From: Bacteroidota bacterium
GTDB lineage: Bacteria; Bacteroidota; Bacteroidia; Cytophagales; Cytophagaceae
Assembly: GCA_023428135.1 (NCBI GenBank)
Contig: JAEYZG010000029.1
Span: 1-57,743, forward strand
Length of the DNA: 57,743 nt
Direction: 5' to 3'
This document shows, one piece after another, positions 52,421 to 57,743 of the stretch. Each line of letters begins with the position of its first letter. Positions within the stretch are counted from its first letter, which is position 1. Below the pieces are notes generated by a model that ran no database searches, was not told the origin of the DNA, and worked only from the letters and a program-made list of their open reading frames with translations. Made by a program: the position numbers and the translations under genes.

Positions 52421-53638
52421 ATGAATATATACCAATTTATTTCCAGCAGAATTCGTCACGTCAGGAAAGATTCTTTTACATATCTGGTCAGGAATATAGC
52501 GATAGCAAGCATTGCCATTGGACTTGCTTTTATTATCGTGTCTTTTGGGATACTGGAAGGCTTTAAAAAAAGAATCAAAGAGAAGATATTTAGTTTCGGT
52601 GCACATATTCAGGTAAGCAGGCATGATATCAGTCGATCTTATGAGGAATCGCCTTTCCCGAAACAAACAGATTTATACGACCATCCATCAAAGATTAAAG
52701 AGATAGCTCATATTCAGGTTTATAGCAAAAAGGCAGGTTTGCTTAAAACCGATGAGGAAGTAAATGGGGTAATTGTGAAAGGAATAGGAAAAGATTTTAG
52801 TTTTTCCAGGTTTAAAAATAATATCGTTGAAGGAAGATTTTTGACTTTGCCCGATAGCGGATATTCAAGGGAAATCATGATCAGTAAAAGGATTGCCAAT
52901 AAAATGAGGCTAAGCATTGGAGACAGTGTTATGATCTTTTTTGTTCAGAATCCCCCACGATATAGAAAACTTCTGATTAAAGGAATATATGAAACCGGGC
53001 TTGAAGAATTTGATGACCTCATCATTCTTGGGGATATCAGGCTGCTGCAGAAAATTAATAACTGGAATGAGGAATTGATAGGAGGCTACGAAATCTTCCT
53101 GAAAGATTTTTCAACACTGACTACAGCTTCAGAAAAGATTTTTGACGCAATGGACTATGATATGCAACTGGAAAAGATAACTGATAGATATATCCAGATT
53201 TTTGACTGGCTTGCTTTGTTAAATCGCAACGTTGCTATATTTCTGGTACTTATTCTTTTTGTTGCCAGCTTCAATATGGTTTCGACCCTTTTTATTATGA
53301 TCATGGAAAGGACGCGGATGATCGGGATATTAAAGGCCTTCGGAGCTACAAATGGACAAATTCGAGGAGTATTCTGGTACAACGGTATTTTTATAATTCT
53401 GAGAGGGATGCTTTGGGGAAATATAGCGGGTGTTGGTTTTTGTCTTTTGCAATACTACTTTAGAATTATCCCCCTTGACCCTGAGAATTATTATATGAGT
53501 TCTGTTCCTATTGAGTGGAATTTTGAAGTATTAGGATTAATAAATTTAATGACATTTACCCTTATAGCCCTTGTAATGTTTATTCCGGTATTTGTGATTT
53601 CAAAAATTAAGCCGGTTAAATCAATAAAATTCAGTTAG
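52421..53638 (+). CDS. LolC/LolE-type ABC transporter permease
   Basis: This 405-residue protein has the FtsX/MacB-type topology. One helix lies near the N-terminus ('LVRNIAIASIAIGLAFIIVSFGILEG', with the typical 'IAIGLAFIIVSFGILEGF'). A periplasmic domain spans about 50-270. Three C-terminal helices include 'FDWLALLNRNVAIFLVLILFVASFNMVSTL' and 'MGILKAFGAT-like' text ('MIGILKAFGATNGQIRGVF'). Lol permeases extract lipoproteins from the inner membrane for outer-membrane sorting. The ATPase (LolD) is not adjacent. It is a single gene. Confidence 0.87.
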   Translation: MNIYQFISSRIRHVRKDSFTYLVRNIAIASIAIGLAFIIVSFGILEGFKKRIKEKIFSFGAHIQVSRHDISRSYEESPFPKQTDLYDHPSKIKEIAHIQVYSKKAGLLKTDEEVNGVIVKGIGKDFSFSRFKNNIVEGRFLTLPDSGYSREIMISKRIANKMRLSIGDSVMIFFVQNPPRYRKLLIKGIYETGLEEFDDLIILGDIRLLQKINNWNEELIGGYEIFLKDFSTLTTASEKIFDAMDYDMQLEKITDRYIQIFDWLALLNRNVAIFLVLILFVASFNMVSTLFIMIMERTRMIGILKAFGATNGQIRGVFWYNGIFIILRGMLWGNIAGVGFCLLQYYFRIIPLDPENYYMSSVPIEWNFEVLGLINLMTFTLIALVMFIPVFVISKIKPVKSIKFS

Positions 53639-53669
53639 CTAAATCGGAAGAATAATTGAATGATTTTAA

Positions 53670-54407
53670 TTATTCTTCTGGTATATAATGTTTGAACAGA
53701 CTTTCAATCTTCATTTGAAGCACGCCAAATACGGCTTCTTTAAAAATACCAGAAGACATTTTTGATTGGCCAAGTGTACGATCCGTGAATATAATCGGCA
53801 CTTCTATTATTTTGAACCCATATTTCCATGTTAAAAATTTCATTTTGATCTGAAAAGCATAACCTGTAAACTTGATATCATCCAGGTCAATTGTTTCAAG
53901 GACTTTTTTTCTGTAGCACTTAAATCCAGCAGTGGTATCCTGAATTTTCATGCCTGTAATAAATCGCACATAAGTACTGGCATAATACGACATCAAAACC
54001 CTGCTCATTGGCCAGTTGATCACAGTTATGCCGTTTACATAACGGGAGCCTATCGCCAGATCATAGCCTTGCTCAGCGCATGAATTATATAGCTTTACAA
54101 GATCTTCAGGATTGTGAGACATGTCTGCGTCCATTTCGCAGATGTATTCATAGTTTCTTGCAATGGCATATCTGAAACCATGTATATAAGCGGTGCCCAG
54201 TCCAAGCTTTCCCTTTCTTTGTTCGAGAAAAAGTCTGTCAGGATACTCTAGCTGAAGGTCTTTAACAATATTCGCAGTTCCATCCGGCGAGCCATCATCT
54301 ATAATAAGGATATCAAAAGGAATAATTAATGTAAAAACCTTCCTGATTACAGTTTCAATGTTTTCCTTCTCGTTATAAGTAGGTATAATGACAATCGCCT
54401 TTTCCAC
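53670..54407 (-). CDS. Polyprenol-phosphate mannose synthase (Dpm1-like, GT2)
   Basis: This 245-residue GT2-family protein has 'IIPTYNEKENIETVIRKVF', the nucleotide-sugar Asp motif 'LIIDDGSPDGTANIV', 'GLGTAYIHGFRYAI', the metal motif 'EMDADMSHNPEDLVKL' and 'FKCYRKKVLETI'. There is no C-terminal membrane domain, which matches the short single-domain Dpm1 group. It transfers mannose or a related sugar from GDP-sugar to polyprenyl phosphate at the membrane. The GT39-like gene at 47895 is a plausible consumer of such a donor. It lies 22 bases downstream of the hemG-like gene. Confidence 0.88.
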   Translation of the reverse strand: MEKAIVIIPTYNEKENIETVIRKVFTLIIPFDILIIDDGSPDGTANIVKDLQLEYPDRLFLEQRKGKLGLGTAYIHGFRYAIARNYEYICEMDADMSHNPEDLVKLYNSCAEQGYDLAIGSRYVNGITVINWPMSRVLMSYYASTYVRFITGMKIQDTTAGFKCYRKKVLETIDLDDIKFTGYAFQIKMKFLTWKYGFKIIEVPIIFTDRTLGQSKMSSGIFKEAVFGVLQMKIESLFKHYIPEE

Positions 54408-54429
54408 GTGTTAAAAATAAAAAACTATT

Positions 54430-55761
54430 TTAAGAATGAATATCCTTTAAGGTGGAAATATTTTTTGCCAGCAGTTTTGCGTTTTTAATGCAATCTGAAA
54501 GTGATATTCCTTTATACCAACCAGCACAGAAATACAAGCCCTTGATTTGAAGCTTTTCTATTTCTGAATAAGCTGTTTGAAGGTTTTTGTCATATTGAGG
54601 GATTGCTTTTTCCCATCTATGAATCTTCTGCATGACAGGCCGTCCTTCAATCTTCAGATCTTTTTGAAAATCCTGGATGATGTTTTCCTTGATCTGATTG
54701 TCCTCGCTTTTATATTGTTCAGAATATTGGCTTCCGCCTACAAAAGTTGTCAGAAGGACTTTCTCGGTGGGGACTCTGTTGGGAAATACAGAGGAAGTCC
54801 AAATGGAGCCGGATGCAAATTTATTTTCAATTTTAGGATTCAGTCCGCCAAAACCATTCAATTCGCCCTTAACATTGTCTTTTGGATAAACGGTATGAAC
54901 CAATGCCATAGGAGGATATTCAACCTGACTTAAAGCTCTGGCTACTTCTGGAGATATATTCTCCATGATGGAAGATGCCGCAAACGCAGGAGTGGCTATT
55001 ACCAGTTGACTGAAGTCGTAAGCAAGCCTTTTTCCATTTGAAAGAGCGGATACCCTGAATTGGCCATTTTTATATTCGACCTTTTCAACTTTGGTATTTA
55101 CCTGAAGATTTATGAGTTTTTCAGCAATGGCTTTTGGTAAAGTGGCCATACCTTTTTTAAAATTAAATGATTTCCTTCTGCCGCTTCCTCCGGATTTTAT
55201 CATTCCTTTTAATACTGAGCCATATTTATTTTCTAAATTATTTAAGATGGGAAAAGTAAGTTTTACCAGCAGTTTTTCAGGATTTCCGGCGTAAATACCT
55301 GTTACAAATGGATTTAGTACGTAATCTGTGACTTCTTTATTAAATCTTCTGGTTATAAAATGTGCTAAAGTTTCGTCTTCAACCTTTTCTGTTTTTCTGA
55401 AAAATTCTCTTAAGATTGAAATTTTGGTTTTGAAAGAGAAGAAATTGCTTTTGAGCAATCTGGGTGGGGAATCGGGCAAAACCTGATATCTCCCGGCTTT
55501 ATAAATGAAGCGGTCTTTACTGTTAGGATTCGCTTCAACGAGTTCATTTTCAATGTCTACTGATTTAAAGAAATTTGTAATTTCATCATCAGCCAAGATA
55601 CTGTTTGGACCTATGTCCAACGTATAATTATCTGTAATTTCAGTTTTTATATATCCTCCCGTTATCTCTTTTTCTTCCAATAAGAGGTAAGGGATGTTCT
55701 TTTCCTGAAGGTTATAAGCTAATGTTAATCCTGAAATTCCTGCTCCGATTATTCCAACCAT
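54430..55761 (-). CDS. hemG: Protoporphyrinogen/coproporphyrinogen oxidase (FAD)
   Basis: I chose the ATG at 55761, because the dinucleotide-binding 'VGIIGAGISGLTLAYNL' starts immediately after it. The 443-residue protein has the PPOX-family segments 'LGPNSILADDEITNFFKS', 'FITRRFNKEVTDYVLNPFVTGIYAG', 'FNFKKGMATLPKAIAEKL' and the C-terminal 'GLYFCAGWYKGISLSDCIKNAKLLAK'. HemG/HemY-type FAD oxidases make protoporphyrin IX, or in some bacteria coproporphyrin III; which applies here is not visible. It is followed by the Dpm1-like gene. It is divergent from the HAD phosphatase gene at 55848. Confidence 0.9.
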   Translation of the reverse strand: MVGIIGAGISGLTLAYNLQEKNIPYLLLEEKEITGGYIKTEITDNYTLDIGPNSILADDEITNFFKSVDIENELVEANPNSKDRFIYKAGRYQVLPDSPPRLLKSNFFSFKTKISILREFFRKTEKVEDETLAHFITRRFNKEVTDYVLNPFVTGIYAGNPEKLLVKLTFPILNNLENKYGSVLKGMIKSGGSGRRKSFNFKKGMATLPKAIAEKLINLQVNTKVEKVEYKNGQFRVSALSNGKRLAYDFSQLVIATPAFAASSIMENISPEVARALSQVEYPPMALVHTVYPKDNVKGELNGFGGLNPKIENKFASGSIWTSSVFPNRVPTEKVLLTTFVGGSQYSEQYKSEDNQIKENIIQDFQKDLKIEGRPVMQKIHRWEKAIPQYDKNLQTAYSEIEKLQIKGLYFCAGWYKGISLSDCIKNAKLLAKNISTLKDIHS

Positions 55762-55847
55762 GATATCTGGTGTAAGTTCCTGCCTGCGAAAATACATTCC
55801 AATGCGTTTAAATGAATTATTTTTGGGAAAAAAATTAAGGAAATTTA

Positions 55848-56363
55848 ATGGGTGCTAAATGTATTTTTCTTGACCGTGACGGTGTCATTAATGTTGACAA
55901 AGTTGATTATACCTATACTTTGGAAGATTTTAAAATTATCCCCGGAGTAATAGAAGCTTTAGAGGCATTTAAAAAGGCAGGTTATTTGTTGGTTGTCATT
56001 ACAAATCAATCAGGAATTGCTAAAGGCATTTATGGTCACGAGGATGTTAAAATCTGTCATGATTTTTTTCAGGAAAAGTGTGGTGCTCTCATAGATCGAT
56101 ATTATTACAGCCCATACCATCAGACTATTTCTGAATCAATTTCAAGAAAGCCTGATTCCCTTATGTTTGAAAAAGCAATTGCGAAATTTGATATAGACAT
56201 AGAATCATCCTGGATGATCGGTGATAAAAACAGGGATTTGGTACCTGCAAAAAAACTTGGAATTAAGACAGCTCTTGTAGGACATGAAGAGCCTAATCCG
56301 GTTGAAGTAAATATTAAAGCCGATGATCTTAAAAAAGCGGCAGAGTTAATTTTACAAGCATAA
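55848..56363 (+). CDS. HAD-IIIA phosphatase, GmhB/histidinol-phosphatase-like
   Basis: This 171-residue protein has HAD motif I 'CIFLDRDGVINVDK' (D9, D11), then 'ALEAFKKAGYLLVVITNQSGIAKG' and motif IV 'SWMIGDKNRDLVPAKKLGIKTALV'. This is the GmhB and HisB-N layout. The four zinc cysteines of classical GmhB are absent; the region reads 'DRYYYSPYHQTISESISRKP'. The substrate may be heptose bisphosphate, histidinol phosphate or another sugar phosphate. It is a single gene closed by the terminator at 56385-56422. Confidence 0.82.
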   Translation: MGAKCIFLDRDGVINVDKVDYTYTLEDFKIIPGVIEALEAFKKAGYLLVVITNQSGIAKGIYGHEDVKICHDFFQEKCGALIDRYYYSPYHQTISESISRKPDSLMFEKAIAKFDIDIESSWMIGDKNRDLVPAKKLGIKTALVGHEEPNPVEVNIKADDLKKAAELILQA

Positions 56364-56908
56364 TATTGGGTAATTATTGAATTTTAAAAAAGGCCTCTGA
56401 AAACATCAGAGGCCAATTTTTTTAGATAAAAAAAAATTAAAAAAATATGAAAAAATAGTTTAGATGTAAATGAGCAGCGCGTTTAGCTACTTTTTACTCT
56501 TGTTCAATGTATTGTTATACGTAAATTTTGCAGATTGTTTCATTGTTTGTGCGGTAAATCATTGTAAATAAGGTATAGTTATATTGTTTCAGTCACTTTT
56601 GTGCAGGTAGTTTTTCTTTGATTTTTTTAATTTTTTAGGCAATTTTACAGAAATATTTGAGGAGTTGAGGTCCTAAAATGCCAGATCAAAATCTTGAATT
56701 AATCCAATTGTTTTTTTTGAATTTTCTATAATTTTTATCTCTGACGTTAAATCTGAAATGAACCATATTATTCAGTATTCCAATTCTTAATCGTTTGGTT
56801 CGATGTATGCTTGAATTTATGAGGCTCTGGTTCAGTAGCTTGAAATAAAACGCAAGGGTAGGGAATTTTAGAAGTGTCTTTCTGATTGAGGTTTATGAAT
56901 CTGCATTT
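56364..56908. other. 545-bp intergenic region
   Basis: The terminator at 56385-56422 lies at its left end. The rest is very AT-rich (TTTTT tracts), with no reading frame above 34 codons that I can support and no recognised RNA. The promoter of the endonuclease V gene should lie near its right end. Confidence 0.5.
56385..56422 (+). terminator. Terminator after the HAD phosphatase
   Basis: GGCCTCTGA (56392-56400) pairs with TCAGAGGCC (56406-56414) and is followed by a T-run. Confidence 0.88.
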
Positions 56909-57412
56909 ATGATTTTAGCTTTTGATACTTACTATTTTGAAAATAAAGCAAAGACAGTCTGTCTAGAGTTTGCAGAATGGAATGATAAAATTCCTTCAAA
57001 TATATATTCAGAAATAAAAGAAGATGTGAGCGAATATGAATCAGGAGCTTTTTTTAAACGAGAACTACCTTGTATTTTGAGTTTATTAAATAAAATAAAG
57101 CATGATGTTAACACCATCATTATAGTGGATGGCTTTGTCTTTCTTGATGATGAATTAAAACCAGGATTGGGAGCTCACCTTTTCAATGCATTGGAACAGC
57201 GCATTCCTGTTATTGGAGTTGCTAAAAACAATTTCGCTCAAATCCATAAATTAAAAAGAGAAGTATACAGGGGGGAAAGCAAAAAGCCTCTGTATGTTAC
57301 TTCTGTAGGAATAAAGATGGATGATGCTTCAGAATATGTTAAATTCATGTACGGACAATACAGGATTCCAGACCTTCTGAAACAACTGGACAGTTTGACA
57401 AAGGGAAAATAA
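56909..57412 (+). CDS. nfi: Endonuclease V-like protein, shortened
   Basis: This 167-residue protein has the endonuclease V core: the first Asp in 'ILAFDTYYF' (D6), the wedge-like 'YESGAFFKRELPCILSLL' with the conserved Glu, 'IIIVDGFVFLDDELKPGLGAHL' (second catalytic Asp) and 'RIPVIGVAKNNF'. The C-terminal 'YVTSVGIKM...YGQYRIPDLLKQLD' matches the family end. EndoV nicks DNA or RNA near deaminated inosine. It is clearly shorter than E. coli Nfi (223 residues): the N-terminal helices are missing and the middle is compressed. It lies 13 bases before kptA and may be co-transcribed with it. Confidence 0.78.
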   Translation: MILAFDTYYFENKAKTVCLEFAEWNDKIPSNIYSEIKEDVSEYESGAFFKRELPCILSLLNKIKHDVNTIIIVDGFVFLDDELKPGLGAHLFNALEQRIPVIGVAKNNFAQIHKLKREVYRGESKKPLYVTSVGIKMDDASEYVKFMYGQYRIPDLLKQLDSLTKGK

Positions 57413-57424
57413 TTTTTTATTAGA

Positions 57425-57655
57425 ATGATAAGTGAAAAAGAAAATCAAAGAATCAGTAAGTTTTTAAGTCTTGTATTAAGACATCAGCCAGAGACTGTAG
57501 GTATCAAACTTGATGAGAATGGCTGGGTGGATCCTGATCTGTTAATTTTAAAAATGAATCAACATGGATTCAATATATCAATGGAAATACTGGATCATGT
57601 TGTAGCTACCAATAACAAAACAATCATGAAAGAGGGAATTCACCAACGGGCATGA
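57425..57655 (+). pseudogene. kptA: RNA 2'-phosphotransferase KptA, interrupted
   Basis: The first ~66 residues are clear KptA: 'NQRISKFLSLVLRHQPETVGIKLDENGWVDPDLLI' (8-42) and 'ILDHVVATNNK', the winged-helix N-terminal domain. After 'VATNNK' the family should continue into the 'RF-x-F' strand and the NAD-binding 'IRAxQGHS' domain. Instead the frame reads 'TIMKEGIHQRA' and stops. The change of sequence coincides with the start of an IS110-type element, so the gene was cut by insertion near 57620. KptA removes the splice-junction 2'-phosphate from RNA using NAD. The rest of the gene may lie beyond the window. Confidence 0.8.
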
Positions 57656-57716
57656 AAGTAGTAAATTGTAGTAACCAAACCTCAAAATACTATGACAGCT
57701 CAGGTAGAATTCCCTC
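57632..57716. repeat. 10-bp inverted repeat at the insertion's left end
   Basis: GAGGGAATTC (57632-57641) and GAATTCCCTC (57707-57716) are perfect inverted copies 65 bases apart. The second lies inside the transposase start region. They could form a long-loop hairpin in RNA or be binding sites. Confidence 0.6.
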
Positions 57717-57743
57717 AATTTTTTGACAGATGTGCAGGCTTAG
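57692..57743 (+). CDS. IS110-family transposase, N-terminal fragment
   Basis: The 17 codons up to the window edge read MTAQVEFPQFFDRCAGL. The 'F(F)-x-R-C-A-G-L/I-D-V-H' block is the usual beginning of IS110/IS1111 DEDD transposases, where the Asp after 'GL' is the first catalytic residue (just outside the window). The short 5' leader would fit the IS1111 branch, in which the bridge RNA lies downstream. The rest is not visible. Confidence 0.7.
   Translation, partial: MTAQVEFPQFFDRCAGL

Larger units (their letters stand above)
57620..57743 (+). mobile_element. IS110-family insertion, left end only
   Basis: kptA similarity stops at about 57618. A short non-coding leader (about 70 bases) follows, and then a transposase N-terminus begins at 57692. 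IS110-family elements typically have weak or no terminal inverted repeats. The exact left boundary is not visible, and the right end lies outside the window. Confidence 0.65.

Noticed and set aside
54577..54933. Plus-strand frame of 118 codons inside the hemG-like gene
   Set aside because: The opposite strand encodes strongly conserved PPOX sequence throughout; this is a shadow.
56469..56573. 34-codon hydrophobic ORF in the 545-bp spacer
   Set aside because: No ribosome-binding site or terminator and very short; expected by chance in AT-rich DNA.
56790..56812. GGTTCGATGT resembling a tRNA T-loop
   Set aside because: No acceptor, D or anticodon stems can be formed around it.

Overview
The window is AT-rich DNA from a Bacteroidota chromosome, most likely a cellulose-degrading member of Cytophagales (Cytophaga/Sporocytophaga-like). 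Support comes from secreted GH5 and GH16 glycosidases with type IX secretion (T9SS) C-terminal sorting domains, a C25-family sortase (PorU2-like) beside a PorV/PorQ-type porin, DUF5686 and carboxypeptidase-regulatory-domain outer-membrane proteins, Bacteroidota-type infC-rpmI-rplT proteins, and a TAnnTTTG-type promoter box. No rRNA, tRNA, CRISPR array or prophage was seen. The one mobile element is an IS110-type insertion cut by the right edge.

Layout. 1-4.1 kb: the tail of an outer-membrane-type protein, a FadR/GntR regulator and an Fsr-like fosmidomycin exporter that share a 17-bp palindromic operator, and a 5'(3')-deoxyribonucleotidase. 4.2-9.0 kb: T9SS-exported GH16 and GH5 enzymes, each with its own terminator. 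9.4-12.1 kb: an uncharacterised two-gene operon with a polytopic membrane protein carrying a duplicated D-x3-H...D...SPPH motif and a periplasmic, His-rich membrane protein whose mature N-terminus is predicted to be histidine. 12.3-17.7 kb: small proteins, DUF421, a DUF763 protein ending in a beta-clamp-binding-like motif, pgeF and lhgO. 18-21 kb: a tandem CbbX-type AAA+ protein and Dps. 21.2-29.7 kb: a co-directional run, trmH, sanA-like, DUF5686, TPR lipoprotein, thrS, infC, rpmI, rplT, with a structured spacer before rplT.

29.8-35.4 kb: a single-domain response regulator, an HMA metal-binding protein, an erythromycin-esterase-like protein and a peroxide-defence locus (ahpC-like peroxiredoxin, ahpD-like protein, divergent oxyR). 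35.9-39.8 kb: an FAD/2Fe-2S reductase, an M3 peptidase and a pair of paralogous lipoproteins. 40.1-49.6 kb: a PorV/PorQ-type protein, a 1674-residue PorU2-like sortase and two GT-C-like membrane proteins. 49.6-57.7 kb: folA, fmt, namZ-like, a LolC/E-type permease, dpm1-like, hemG/Y, a HAD phosphatase, a short endonuclease V and kptA broken by the IS110-type insertion.

How the genes may work together. The glycosidases are probable cargo of a T9SS, and the PorU2-like protein could process and anchor such cargo. OxyR keeps both redox cysteines at the E. coli positions and faces the ahpC/ahpD-like pair, so this is a self-contained peroxide response. The candidates most worth following are the 9.4-12.1 kb operon (possible copper or other metal site, by inference), the DUF763 protein with the clamp motif, and the rpmI-rplT spacer as a candidate L20-responsive RNA. 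All calls come from reading the sequence; no database search was run.
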